Positions 23,995 to 32,756 of a DNA stretch of 44,216 nucleotides are shown in pieces; the stretch's first letter is position 1; every line of letters begins with the position of its first letter. The position numbers and the translations under genes are program-made. The notes below the pieces were generated by a model. It was not told where the DNA came from, ran no database searches, and saw nothing but the letters and a program-made list of their open reading frames with translations. The stretch comes from Desulfosarcinaceae bacterium (GTDB lineage: Bacteria; Desulfobacterota; Desulfobacteria; Desulfobacterales; Desulfosarcinaceae), in contig JASJCL010000054.1 of NCBI GenBank assembly GCA_030066015.1, positions 1 to 44,216 of the forward strand. Reading direction: 5' to 3'.

Positions 23995-24591
23995 TCACGC
24001 CGCGATGCGTCGACGCAGGAGTCGCAGCCCCGCCTCACGGGCCTGGAGAACCGTTTTTAGCGCGAATCCTTGGAGCGCCCCTTCGATGAGGAGGCGATCG
24101 GTCAAGGCCCTGCGGTAGAGGCGATATTCCGCTTTGGCGGAAACATTGGGGATCACTGCCGATGTGTAGAGAAAGTGGTCGATGGGCTGGTTCTTGCCGT
24201 TGCGATTGCCTTCGGTGAGATCCACCCGGTATTCGCCACTGGCAAGAAAGCAGTGCACCATGGGGAGGTAGGGCAATTTGTTATCATCAAGAATCGTCTG
24301 GGCGCCGGTGACGATCTGTTCCGTCATGGCGTATATCCCAATGGTCTTGACCACGGGCAAGCCGAGCTCCTCGGCCAGGGTGGCGATGACGGCGTGTTTG
24401 GTGGTGCAGGAGCCCATGCCCTCTTTGAAGAGAATAAACAGATCTTCACGGTCGCTGTTGTAGCCGTAGGGCATCTGGTGCACATGGCGACAGGCGGCAT
24501 GGAAGGTGGCAAGGCCGCGGTGACGGAATTCGGCGCTGACGGGCCCCTGATCCCCTATATGCTGATCTGGAAAACAGGTGTAGCGGTCCAA
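23995..24591 (-). CDS. Transglutaminase-like cysteine-hydrolase family protein
   Basis: 198 residues from TTG 24591, selected because AAGGAG lies seven bases upstream; the frame is open 13 codons further. The centre shows a Cys-His-Asp arrangement of the transglutaminase-like fold: GMGSCTTKHAVIATLAEELG (Cys at the start of a helix), MVHCFLASGEYRVDLTEGN (His and Asp on neighbouring strands). No signal peptide is present, so it should act in the cytoplasm, possibly as a peptidase or amidase. The C-terminus is Arg-rich (RLLRRRIAA). It ends about 20 bp from the convergent kinase gene; a functional link is not established. Confidence 0.65.
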   Translation of the reverse strand: MDRYTCFPDQHIGDQGPVSAEFRHRGLATFHAACRHVHQMPYGYNSDREDLFILFKEGMGSCTTKHAVIATLAEELGLPVVKTIGIYAMTEQIVTGAQTILDDNKLPYLPMVHCFLASGEYRVDLTEGNRNGKNQPIDHFLYTSAVIPNVSAKAEYRLYRRALTDRLLIEGALQGFALKTVLQAREAGLRLLRRRIAA

Positions 24592-24695
24592 TAGATATCT
24601 CCTTTCACACGACGCCGGCAGCAACGGCACACCGCCTCTCTATCATTGCACTGTTAGCGGACGATGAGGCCGCTTTAACTGCCATGCGGCTCCCG

Positions 24696-24759
24696 TATGA
24701 TGAGGCCTCATTATGATGAGGCCTCAATATTATGAGGCCTCAATATTATGAGGCCGCAA
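24696..24759. repeat. Four tandem 16-bp repeats with a GAGGCCTC palindrome core
   Basis: Consecutive units at 24696-24711, 24712-24727, 24728-24743 and 24744-24759, of the form TAT(G/T)ATGAGGCC(T/G)CA(T/A). The first unit contains the perfect 12-bp palindrome ATGAGGCCTCAT. A degenerate fifth unit may lie at 24662-24673. No protein-coding role on the plus strand. Confidence 0.85.
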
Positions 24760-24897
24760 CTCGATGCGGACCTCGGTGAGACAGGTGTCGTCGGCCCGAC
24801 CCGCCCCCATCAGCATGACGTTCTCAAACAGTGTCACCAAGTTGTCCGGCTTCGCATAGCGGAACATCCGCTCGTCTCCATCCAAGTCGACGGTCAA
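24730..24897 (-). pseudogene. Coding-like fragment, family not recognised
   Basis: A 55-codon minus-strand reading frame with very high GC at third positions (about 85 percent by eye). It contains protein-like text such as VDLDGDERMFRYAKPDNLVTL and TCLTEVRIELRPH, and stops inside the tandem repeats. The frame is open only to 24952, with TTG 24897 the sole likely start and no Shine-Dalgarno. It is most easily read as the 3' remnant of a broken gene. I do not recognise the family. Confidence 0.3.
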
Positions 24898-25119
24898 TGG
24901 GACTGCATCCGGACGTCGGCGCTGGGGAACCGCCGAAGGATGATCCCATATTTAGCCCGATTCAGGGCGATGGGTCAAACTCAATGTTTACACTATCAAC
25001 TACTTCTCCTTCCCGATCATCAGCGACCCGCCTGCCTGGCGAAAGCGGTGGCAGACGGTCGCTGTTCATGATATAGGCCCGACGCAGGACCGCATCGCAC
25101 CGCCTTGGGAAGGCCACCC

Positions 25120-25280
25120 ATGACCGTCAAATTCGACCCCGATCGCTGGTTCGCCAATGAAATTGCCGATTGGGAAGCGCAATCGCGCGGGGGCACACCG
25201 ACCAGGATCGATTTGAAAGCGCCGGTGCCGACCTGGAGGAACGCTATGCGGCAATGTGCCCGCGATTGGACGATCCTTAG
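25120..25280 (+). pseudogene. Small gene frameshifted at a G-run
   Basis: ATG 25120 has GGGAAGG six bases upstream. The first part (KFDPDRWFANEIADWEAQSRGG) is protein-like, then after the five Gs at 25189-25193 the good reading moves to another frame (HTDQDRFESAGADLEERYA) and ends at TAG 25278-25280. Adding one G would restore a single product of about 53 residues. Without the correction the frame runs to 25320 through less coding-like sequence. Either a true mutation or a sequencing error. Function unknown. Confidence 0.5.
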
Positions 25281-25346
25281 CATCCGCTGCAGGGTTCAGC
25301 GCATCAATGCCCCCCAATGACCAACCCCAAAGAGGATAACAATCCT

Positions 25347-26273
25347 GTGTTGAAGCGTCTCTTGATCGGCCTCCTGGCGACCGCTCTCTTTTGGCCGGGC
25401 CTCCTCCTTGCCGCGGAGTCCTCATCAGAGTCCTCATCTGCGCCGGAAAGTGATCCCGGCCCCCCCTTGAATCCTGTCGACCAGCGTCTGGAAGCGGAGG
25501 ACGCCAGCGACGAGAATCCCTTCGTCCTCACCGCCCACCGACCCAACTACCTCCTCACCTATAGTTACAACTTCACGCCCAATGAGGTCCCCTTCGAAGA
25601 GGAGCAGGGTCAGATCGACCATACCGAGATCAAGTTCCAGATCAGCATCAAGTACAAGGTGATCGAATCCATCTTTCCAGACAATGGCGACCTCTATTTC
25701 GCCTACACCAACCAGAGTTACTGGCAGGCCTTCAACGACGACCTCTCAAGCCCCTTCCGGGAGATCAACCACGAGCCCGAATTCTGGATTCAGTTTCAGC
25801 CGCGGCTTCAATTGGGAACCGCGAGATTCAGCGGCCTTGCGCTGGGCTTCACCCACGAATCCAACGGCCGCGGCGGCAGCCTTTCCCGCAGCTGGAACCG
25901 GATCTATCTCAATTTTTTGTGGGAGATGGGCAATCTGGCCCTGGCATTGAAACCTTGGTACCGCCTGCCCGAAGACGAGAAAACAGACCCGGCGGCACCG
26001 CATGGGGATGACAATCCCAATATCGAAAAATACATGGGCAATGGGGAGTTGACCCTGGCCTACCACACCAACGGCAACACCTTTTCGGCCGTCTTGCGCA
26101 ATAACCTGCGGGCACGCAACAAGGGATCCATCGAGATGGGGTGGAGCTTTCCCCTCTTTCGTCGGCTGAAGGGCTACGTGCAGTACTTCAACGGCTACGG
26201 GGAGAGCCTGCTGGACTACGACGCCTACACCAACCGCATCGGCGCCGGTTTTCTGCTGACGGATTGGCTGTGA
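25347..26273 (+). CDS. pldA: Outer-membrane phospholipase A (OMPLA)
   Basis: 308 residues if started at GTG 25347, which follows AGAGGA by ten bases and gives a compact signal peptide (KRLLIGLLATALFWPGLLLAAES); ATG 25317 is in frame ten codons earlier. The catalytic set of OMPLA is intact: H170, S172 and N184 in HESNGR...RSWN with exactly the E. coli H142/S144/N156 spacing. The C-terminal strand (YDAYTNRIGAGFLLTDWL) is typical. The enzyme hydrolyses acyl chains of phospholipids that reach the outer leaflet, usually as a Ca-dependent dimer. Acid-rich sequence after the signal (SSSESSSAPESDPG) is variable. It lies upstream of other lipid-type enzymes but is not in an operon with them. Confidence 0.93.
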   Translation: MLKRLLIGLLATALFWPGLLLAAESSSESSSAPESDPGPPLNPVDQRLEAEDASDENPFVLTAHRPNYLLTYSYNFTPNEVPFEEEQGQIDHTEIKFQISIKYKVIESIFPDNGDLYFAYTNQSYWQAFNDDLSSPFREINHEPEFWIQFQPRLQLGTARFSGLALGFTHESNGRGGSLSRSWNRIYLNFLWEMGNLALALKPWYRLPEDEKTDPAAPHGDDNPNIEKYMGNGELTLAYHTNGNTFSAVLRNNLRARNKGSIEMGWSFPLFRRLKGYVQYFNGYGESLLDYDAYTNRIGAGFLLTDWL

Positions 26274-26352
26274 TCGTGGTGGCCGGTGAAGCGGTGGAGG
26301 CCTTCAAATTTGTAAAAATAGTGTCGGTAGCGCGACCTGCGGCGCTTCGGTG

Positions 26353-26396
26353 TTGCCTTTTTTTGGAATTACGTTATTCTCTGTGAACAGTGTTCA
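26353..26396 (+). promoter_or_regulatory. Promoter with TGAACAGTGTTCA operator-like palindrome
   Basis: TTGCCT (26353-26358), a 16-base spacer and TATTCT (26375-26380) form a plausible sigma-70 promoter. The perfect palindrome TGAACA-G-TGTTCA (26384-26396) covers the expected start site, the layout of a repressor operator (TetR-like in appearance). The downstream gene is the FabH-like synthase about 210 bases on; the rest of 26274-26608 shows no gene. Confidence 0.45.
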
Positions 26397-26608
26397 GCGT
26401 TACGGGCCGCCACCGGTGACGGCACCACCATTCCACGGCCAACCTGCTACCGGTCGGTCCCCGGCGATGTGCCGGACCGCTGGGTCACCCCGGATGGGCA
26501 TTCAGCGGCCGCCAGAGCTGACTGCAGATCGCCAGTGCCGTCCGCCGGGATGTCGGAAACATCTTAGAAGCAAACTCCCGCTTTCAGAAAAGACCTAGGT
26601 TCGATGCC

Positions 26609-27670
26609 ATGCCAAACGCTATCATCACGGCCACGGGCAGTTTTCTGCCGCCCAGAGAGGTTCCCAACTCGGTGTTTTTGAGTCACCGCTTCTTCGGCGC
26701 CGACGGCAAGCTTCAGGAACGCGCCAATCCCGCCATCGTCGCCAAACTGGAAGAGATCACCGGCATCCGGGCGCGACGTTACGCCAGCGAGGCGATGACC
26801 ACCAGCGACCTGGCTCTGGCCGCCGCCGAGCGCGCCCTTGAAGGGGTGGATCGCGAGCGCCTCGACTATCTCATCGTGGCCCACAATTTCGGGGACGTTC
26901 ATGTGTCCACCCGGCGCACCGACCAGGTGCCCAATATCGCCTCACGGGTCAAACAGCGGCTGAGAATTGAAAATCCCTACACGGTGGCATACGACCTCCC
27001 CTTTGGTTGCCCGGGATGGCTGCTGGCCATGATCCAGGCCAACTACTTCATCCGCTCCGGCGACGCCCGTCGGGCGCTGGTCATCGGCGTCGAGCTCGCT
27101 TCCCGGGTCGTTGATCCCCATGACATGGACTGCATGATTTTCGCGGATGGCGCCGGCGCCGCCATCTTGGAAGCTGGCGAGGGCCCCGGCGGCATCCTGG
27201 CCCATGCGACCCGCTCGGACACTCTGATCCACGGCCAACTCCTCAGGATGGGGCCCTCCTACAATCCCGAGCGGCCGGCAGACGAACTTTGGGTCAAGAT
27301 GGACGGCCACAAGATTTACAAATACGCCGTGCGCACCGTACCCCAGGTGGCCCGACAGGTCCTCGAAAAAGCCGGCTGCACACTCAAGGATGTCAGCAAG
27401 GTCCTCGTCCATCAGGCCAACGAAAAAATGGACCAGGCCATCCTGAATCGCCTGGTAGCCCTCTGTGGCGACGAGGATCTACCGGCCGACATCATGCCCA
27501 TGACCATCGGTTGGGCAGGCAACAGCTCTGTGGCCACACTACCCACCATGCTGGACCTGATCTGCCGGAGGAAGCTGCCGCCCCATCAGATCAGCAGCGG
27601 TGACCTGCTCCTCTTCGCCTCGGTGGGCGCCGGTATGCACATCTCCTGTGTGCTGTACAAGGTGCCGTGA
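26609..27670 (+). CDS. 3-oxoacyl-ACP synthase III (FabH-like) thiolase-fold enzyme
   Basis: 353 residues with the complete FabH triad: C134 in GCPGW, H268 in VHQANEKM and N305 in GWAGNSS (E. coli FabH C112/H244/N274). N-terminal ATGSFLPPREVPNSVF and TGIRARRYASE are typical. Relative to fatty-acid FabH, the extra N-terminal length and the GCPGW context (rather than ACAGF) suggest a secondary subfamily that may condense other acyl groups. There is no ACP, malonyl transferase or reductase gene beside it. An operator-like palindrome lies upstream. The Shine-Dalgarno is weak. Confidence 0.88.
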   Translation: MPNAIITATGSFLPPREVPNSVFLSHRFFGADGKLQERANPAIVAKLEEITGIRARRYASEAMTTSDLALAAAERALEGVDRERLDYLIVAHNFGDVHVSTRRTDQVPNIASRVKQRLRIENPYTVAYDLPFGCPGWLLAMIQANYFIRSGDARRALVIGVELASRVVDPHDMDCMIFADGAGAAILEAGEGPGGILAHATRSDTLIHGQLLRMGPSYNPERPADELWVKMDGHKIYKYAVRTVPQVARQVLEKAGCTLKDVSKVLVHQANEKMDQAILNRLVALCGDEDLPADIMPMTIGWAGNSSVATLPTMLDLICRRKLPPHQISSGDLLLFASVGAGMHISCVLYKVP

Positions 27671-27779
27671 TCGCCGCCAACCCGCGCGAAAGCGCTTGCC
27701 AGCGCCCGTCGGCCCGCTTAAGATGGTGCGATCGGTAGCACCGCTGCACACGATCCTCGACCGCACGGAGGGAGGCCGC

Positions 27780-29657
27780 ATGAAGGAAGCAAGCGCATTT
27801 TTCGACCAGCTCAACCAGGAGTACCTGGCGGTCCACAAGGCCAAGGAGACCCTGTTCTGGTCCACCTACATGGGCACCAGCGATGACCATGCCGGATTCA
27901 CCGCCGCAGAAAAACGGTACAAACAGTTTGTGGCGGACGAAGCTCGCCTCACGGCCGTGCGCCGCCATTTGGAAGCGGTGGATGCCGCTTCGGATGGTCC
28001 CCAGAAGCGCGCGTTACAACACGGTCTGCGCGGATGGCGGCAGTTTTTCGAATGCAACGTGGTGGAGAACGCCGAAGCTCGGCAACTGGCCGATGAACTC
28101 ATCGAAATGGAGAGCGACCTCTTCGCCCGTCGCAAGCGGCTCACCCTGACCCATATCGATGAAAGCGGCCAGCGGGTGCCCGCCTCGCTGAGCACCGCTT
28201 CGGCCAACCTTCTGGCAAACCCCGCTGGAGAGGCCCGTCGGAGTTCTCACCAGGCCCTATTGGATCTTGAGAGTTGGGTACTGGAAAATGGCTTCCTCGA
28301 CCTGGTCAAGCTGCGCAACCGTTTCGCAAGGGCCATGGGGGCCGAGACCTTCTTCGATTTCAAAGTGGTCAAGGAGGAGGCCCTCACCAGCACAGCCCTT
28401 TTTGCGATTTTGGACGATTTCGAAGTGCGCACCCGGGACGCCCAAACGCGCGCCTACGACCTGCTCAGGCGACGCTGGGGTGCGGATGCCCTGGAGCCCC
28501 ACAACCTGCGCTTCGCCATCGGGGGCGACGTTTCGCGTCAGTTCGATCCCTATTTGCCCTTTGCACAGTCCCTGCGGCGGTGGGTGCTCTCCTTCCGCCG
28601 CCTGGGCATCGATTTTCGCGGGGCGACCCTCACCCTCGACCTACTCGACCGCAAGGGTAAATACGAAAACGGCTTCATGCACGGCCCCCAGCCCTGCTAC
28701 TTCGCAGGGGAGACCTGGCATTCCGCGGTGATCAACTTCACCTCTCTGGCACGGCCCGATCAGGTGGGCAGCGGCGCCTTGGGGTTGAACACCCTCTTCC
28801 ACGAAGGCGGGCATGCCGCCCACTTCGCCAATATTACCCAGAACGCCCCCTGCTTTTCCCAGGAATTCCCCCCCACGTCCATGGCCTACGCCGAGACGCA
28901 GTCCATGTTCTGCGACAGCCTTATCGGTGACGCGGACTGGCTCAAAACATATGCCTGCAGTACTGCCGGCGAGACGGTTTCCGACGCCCTGATCCAGGCC
29001 AAGCTGGAGGCCACCCAGCCTTTCCGCGCCTACGGCGAGCGCAGCATCCTGGCGGTGCCCTATTTTGAACGGGCCCTCTATCGCCTCTCGGACGCCCAGC
29101 TTACCATCGATAAGGTCCGGGCGCTGGCCCGCCGCACCGAGAAGCAGATCCTCGGCCTGGCGGTCAGTCCGCGCCCCCTGCTGGCCATTCCCCACCTGCT
29201 CAATCAGGAGTCCGCCTGTGCCTACCACGGCTATCTCCTCGCCCAAATGGCGGTCCATCAGACCCGCGCCTATTTGACGAAGAAGCTGGGCTACCTCAGC
29301 GACAATCCCGCCGTCGGCCCCCTACTCAGCCATCACTACTGGGCGCCCGGCAACAGCGTCGGCCACCATGACACCATCCGCTCCCTCACCGGTCAGGCGT
29401 TTTCAGCTGAGGCCCTGGCCGCGGAGTGCAACCGTAGCGTAGCGGAGGCGTGGCAAGAAGCGCAGGCCAAAATCGAGGGCTTGGCCGAACGGGGTGCCGC
29501 AGCAAAAGCCCCACCGCCATTGAACGCCAACGTCCGGGTGGTCCACGGCGAAGAGGTGATTGCCGACAATGGTGCGTCAGACGAGAAGATGTTCACCGAT
29601 TTCGAGGCGTGGATCGTGTCCCACTATCCCGTCGGAACGGTCGCTGCGGAACAGTGA
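27780..29657 (+). CDS. M3-family zinc oligopeptidase (oligoendopeptidase F-like)
   Basis: 625 residues from ATG 27780, preceded by GGAGGGAGG. The catalytic HEXXH is HEGGH at 341-345 (TLFHEGGHAAHF), and the downstream glutamate ligand lies in AYAETQSMFCDSL about 30 residues later, the spacing of M3 thimet/PepF enzymes. No signal peptide, so cytoplasmic; it would degrade short peptides. The C-terminal 60 residues are less conserved in look. Gap to the FabH-like gene is 109 bases. Confidence 0.9.
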   Translation: MKEASAFFDQLNQEYLAVHKAKETLFWSTYMGTSDDHAGFTAAEKRYKQFVADEARLTAVRRHLEAVDAASDGPQKRALQHGLRGWRQFFECNVVENAEARQLADELIEMESDLFARRKRLTLTHIDESGQRVPASLSTASANLLANPAGEARRSSHQALLDLESWVLENGFLDLVKLRNRFARAMGAETFFDFKVVKEEALTSTALFAILDDFEVRTRDAQTRAYDLLRRRWGADALEPHNLRFAIGGDVSRQFDPYLPFAQSLRRWVLSFRRLGIDFRGATLTLDLLDRKGKYENGFMHGPQPCYFAGETWHSAVINFTSLARPDQVGSGALGLNTLFHEGGHAAHFANITQNAPCFSQEFPPTSMAYAETQSMFCDSLIGDADWLKTYACSTAGETVSDALIQAKLEATQPFRAYGERSILAVPYFERALYRLSDAQLTIDKVRALARRTEKQILGLAVSPRPLLAIPHLLNQESACAYHGYLLAQMAVHQTRAYLTKKLGYLSDNPAVGPLLSHHYWAPGNSVGHHDTIRSLTGQAFSAEALAAECNRSVAEAWQEAQAKIEGLAERGAAAKAPPPLNANVRVVHGEEVIADNGASDEKMFTDFEAWIVSHYPVGTVAAEQ

Positions 29658-29854
29658 GGCAACCCGCTTCACACACCCCCGCTCACCGGCCGACCGTCTA
29701 GGAGTGACGGAACGGGGATCGCCGCGATGGGAGCGGCGTGCAGCTCCGCAATCGCAGGATGTAAAATAAATGTAAAAGACCAGATTCGCTTACCCCTTTC
29801 AGCCCAGGGTAGTTTATATCCCTTCAGCTTCGCATCGCTCGCTGAAGGAAACGC

Positions 29855-30451
29855 ATGACCCTCTACGATACACCCCTGGTTCGCCCCCTGATGCGCGGCC
29901 TGGCATTGAGTTTTTGTTGGTTCGGCGGATGGAAGATCTTGCGCCATCGGCCCGATGTGCCGAAATATGTCGTCATCGCCGCCCCCCACACCTCGAACTG
30001 GGACTTCATCTACACCTTGGCCTGTGCGCTGATCCTGCGTCTGCGGCCCTGTGTCATGATGAAGGACGCCTGGTTCCGCTGGCCTCTGGGTTACCTTTTT
30101 CGCTGGCTGGGGGCCATCCCCATCGACCGGTCCAAAGCCAACGGTGTTGTCGCCCAGTCCATCGCGGCGTTTAAACGGAAGCGGGAACTGATCCTGGTGG
30201 TACCCCCCGCTGGTACCCGACAGCGGGTTCAATATTGGAAAACCGGTTTTTACCGCATCGCCCACGGTGCCGGGGTACCCATCGCCCTGGCATACCTGGA
30301 CTATGGACGCAAAACGGCTGGATTCGGCCCAATGCTTCAGCCCAGTGGCGACCTGACCGCCGATATGATGGCGATTCAAGCCTTCTACCGCGACATCACC
30401 GCGAAATATCCGAACAGAATGCAGTCATGGAAGGCTTCAGCCCCGCCATGA
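29855..30451 (+). CDS. PlsC-type lysophospholipid acyltransferase family protein
   Basis: 198 residues. The acyltransferase HX4D motif is present (H45-TSNW-D50), and block II appears as GAIPIDRSKANG. Block III, usually FPEGTR, is VPPAGTR, keeping GTR but lacking the acidic residue. A short hydrophobic N-terminus (LALSFCWFGGW) may associate it with the membrane. It likely acylates a lysophospholipid or related alcohol. GAAGGAA precedes the ATG. The 200 bases upstream hold an AT-rich direct repeat (TGTAAAA at 29760 and 29771) that could be promoter DNA but has no good -35. Confidence 0.8.
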   Translation: MTLYDTPLVRPLMRGLALSFCWFGGWKILRHRPDVPKYVVIAAPHTSNWDFIYTLACALILRLRPCVMMKDAWFRWPLGYLFRWLGAIPIDRSKANGVVAQSIAAFKRKRELILVVPPAGTRQRVQYWKTGFYRIAHGAGVPIALAYLDYGRKTAGFGPMLQPSGDLTADMMAIQAFYRDITAKYPNRMQSWKASAPP

Positions 30452-30533
30452 TTCCCCATTTGGTTGGGCGCTGGCGCAAGGCGATCCAAGGGGATCAGGG
30501 AGGGCTTCGTTCGCCGGCCGCGCCCCGGGCAGG

Positions 30534-31313
30534 CTAAGCCCAGCGGTAGGCGGCCATCGAGAGGGAACCGTAGAGGAAGGAGCGGTGCAGGAGTTCGCCC
30601 GGCCGACCCTCTGCCGCACCCGCAGCCACCAGCAGGGGCACGAAATGCTCCGCCGGATATGGGTGACTGCGCTCTGCGTGGGGGGCCTGGTTGCGGAAAT
30701 CCACGAGCGCTTCAAGGTCGCCCGCTGCGACGACGGTTTCCAGCCAGGCGTCGAAGGCCAGCGCAAAGGGTTTGGGTGTCGCTGTTTCGGCGCCGGGCGC
30801 CATCTCATCCAGGTTGTGGACCGATCCGCCGCTGCCGAGAATCAACAGCCCCTCCCGTCGCAGCGGCGCCAGGGCGGCACCGACGGCCAGATGATGCGCC
30901 GCCTGCATATCGGTTTGGAGCGACAATTGGATGACGGGTATTTCCGCGCTTGGATAGATCAGGCGGAGGGGGATCCAGACACCGTGGTCCAATCCTCGTT
31001 CCGGGTCGAAGGTCGCTGGGAGACGATGCTGGTGAAGGGCGTCTGCCAAGCGCCTCACCCAATCCTCTGCCGCGGGTGGGTGATAGCGCCAGTCGAAGAG
31101 GGAAGGCGGTCCGCCGATGTCATAGATCAGTTCGCCGCCGCTGCCATCGGTAAACTGGGGGGACACCGTCTCCCAGTGGGCCGAGACGCAGAGCACCGCT
31201 TGGGGCTGCCCGATCACGGCACCCAATTGCCGCAGAAAACGGGCCGCTGGCCAGTCACTCAGGGCGATGGCGGGCGGGCCGTGGGAGATGAAGAGGGCGG
31301 GCGCTTGTTGCAT
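30534..31313 (-). CDS. ygiD: YgiD/LigB-family extradiol dioxygenase (DOPA 4,5-dioxygenase-like)
   Basis: 259 residues with all family signatures: FISHGPP near the start, CVSAHWE, GLDHGVWIPL, GSGGSVHNL and HPYPAEHFVPLLVA. The His residues in these bind the catalytic metal (Fe or Zn). Members cleave or modify catechols such as DOPA; the E. coli relative YgiD is zinc-linked. Length is normal. The neighbouring acyltransferase gene is convergent (gap about 80 bases). The natural substrate here is unknown. Confidence 0.9.
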   Translation of the reverse strand: MQQAPALFISHGPPAIALSDWPAARFLRQLGAVIGQPQAVLCVSAHWETVSPQFTDGSGGELIYDIGGPPSLFDWRYHPPAAEDWVRRLADALHQHRLPATFDPERGLDHGVWIPLRLIYPSAEIPVIQLSLQTDMQAAHHLAVGAALAPLRREGLLILGSGGSVHNLDEMAPGAETATPKPFALAFDAWLETVVAAGDLEALVDFRNQAPHAERSHPYPAEHFVPLLVAAGAAEGRPGELLHRSFLYGSLSMAAYRWA

Positions 31314-32098
31314 GGTGGATCATTCCTCGTCTCGCTGTCATCACGATGAGATGTGCGGGTATCGGTCGACGCAATCCCACCGCGGAAGAGACCAATCCTG
31401 CCGAGCAGCAGGGCCTCAGAAAATCGCCTGCACGCTGCTGATGAAACCGACGGCCTCAATCTCATCGGTGGCGTCGGGATCTGCGTCGGAAAGATCTTCC
31501 ATCTCCACCACCGCAGCATCCTAACCGATCTCGACCCCAACGCCCATTGCTTGGGCCGCAAGAAGGCATTACCAAAGGCGACCACATCGCCGGGAGAGAC
31601 ATCCTCGTATCAAGAAAGCGCTGGCGGGTAATGCCGGTCGCGCGTGGAAGCTGTCCAGGCTCGCAGATCGGCGATTGCGGGTGCCTACCCCCGCTAGCAT
31701 ACGCGGCGGTGGGATGGCGTCGAAAGGGATTGATCGATCCTTGAATTGCCGCTTAAAAAAGCGCAAAAACGCGGCGGCGTCAAGTCCGATCCCAATCGTA
31801 TATCAAAAGCGATCCGTCAGTCCGTCGCCCGGAAAATAAGATTGCAATGGGCTGGCGCACCATCATGGAGATCTATTCAGTGCGCCGCGCCTTGCGAGTG
31901 GGCGGCCCATCGACAGCGCATGCCACCTCGGGCATCCAATTGAATCTCGATTCACCACCCGGTCGATCCACTGGCGTGCCAACCTCGGTCGGGTTTGTTG
32001 TGGCTCAAGTTTTGCGCTACGGCGGCGAAAGTGATGGTAGTCGGCGGCCCCTCCCCGCAAATCAACTCTGGGGCCCCTGTTTGCCGACACTTGAACGC
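31314..32098. other. Gap of about 785 bases with no intact gene
   Basis: No convincing complete gene on either strand. On the minus strand, 31416-31520 (frame with VVEMEDLSDADPDATDEIEAV) and about 31540-31610 (SPGDVVAFGNAFLRPKQWAL) read as protein-like pieces in different frames, consistent with a decayed gene. A short GCGGGT-type hairpin occurs near 31678. The 31850-32098 part holds only chance frames. Confidence 0.4.
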
Positions 32099-32302
32099 AT
32101 GCTGAAGATAATTGTACGGACCGGCATCGGCTTGGCAGCCATCATCCTCCTACTTCTCTGGGGGATGCAGATGGGCTACAAACGCGGCTATGCCGACGGC
32201 AGTCAATCCACCAACACATGGTGGATCGATAAAAAAGGCCATCAGTTCGAGACCTCGGAAGTGATCAAGAAGCGTCTCGACAAAGGCCATCACACCATCT
32301 GA
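32099..32302 (+). CDS. Small single-pass membrane protein, 67 aa
   Basis: ATG 32099 lies inside a longer open frame whose upstream part does not look coding. The product has one helix at about 7-26 (RTGIGLAAIILLLLWGMQMG) followed by a polar tail with repeated charged residues (KRGYADGSQSTNTWWIDKKG, KKRLDKGHH). Such a short protein with Trp-rich tail is not in a family I recognise. The Shine-Dalgarno is weak (no GGAG), which lowers confidence; TTG 12 bases upstream is an alternative. Confidence 0.45.
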   Translation: MLKIIVRTGIGLAAIILLLLWGMQMGYKRGYADGSQSTNTWWIDKKGHQFETSEVIKKRLDKGHHTI

Positions 32303-32756
32303 GAGCGATGGGCCCACCGGTAGCTGCCTCCTCCCTCTTGACCAACCACGAGGACCACGATAGGGTAGCGTCATCGTAAGGACACCCCATCTGAGCATCC
32401 TGCTAAATCGCTGACAGACCTATCTCTACGAGCCGTTATCTCCATCGCTGATCGGAATTGCAGCTGCGTCTGCGTTCACGGTTGAGCTCTACTTGCAGGG
32501 CACCACCCAAGTGTCCCGATGACGGCCGCTGTCACTGCGGCCGACGCTTTATCGCCATTTATGGATTGAGGTTTTGAACGGGGTCGCAGTGCCGTGCCCC
32601 TGTTGAGGAGGGGTATTCCCCAGATCGCCGTTTGGGGTTCGCACCGGCACGGAAAGGAGGTGTCACCACAGCGTTGAATCGATTCTGCAGCGGGTCTGCC
32701 AGCGGTGCCTGGCGCCCGTCTTGGAGCTCCACCAACATTCACAAAGGAGGATGAAG
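32303..32756. other. Gap of about 450 bases, possible structured leader
   Basis: No gene seen. Near 32590-32660 several short inverted repeats occur (GGGG-TATT-CCCC; GTGCCGTGC against GCACCGGCAC) just before the Cache-protein gene, so part may be a folded 5' leader, but they match no riboswitch class that I know. Confidence 0.3.

Larger units (their letters stand above)
24592..25119. other. Repeat-bearing gap with decayed coding sequence
   Basis: About 530 bases without an intact recognised gene. It contains a 16-bp tandem repeat array at 24696-24759 and, on the minus strand, a coding-like fragment at 24730-24897 and perhaps a second short fragment around 24975-25070 in another frame. This looks like the remains of a gene. 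Confidence 0.5.

Noticed and set aside
31678-31691. 14-base string shared with 37169-37182 (CGGGTGCCTACCCC)
   Set aside because: Several 14-base matches are expected by chance in 44 kb; surroundings do not match.
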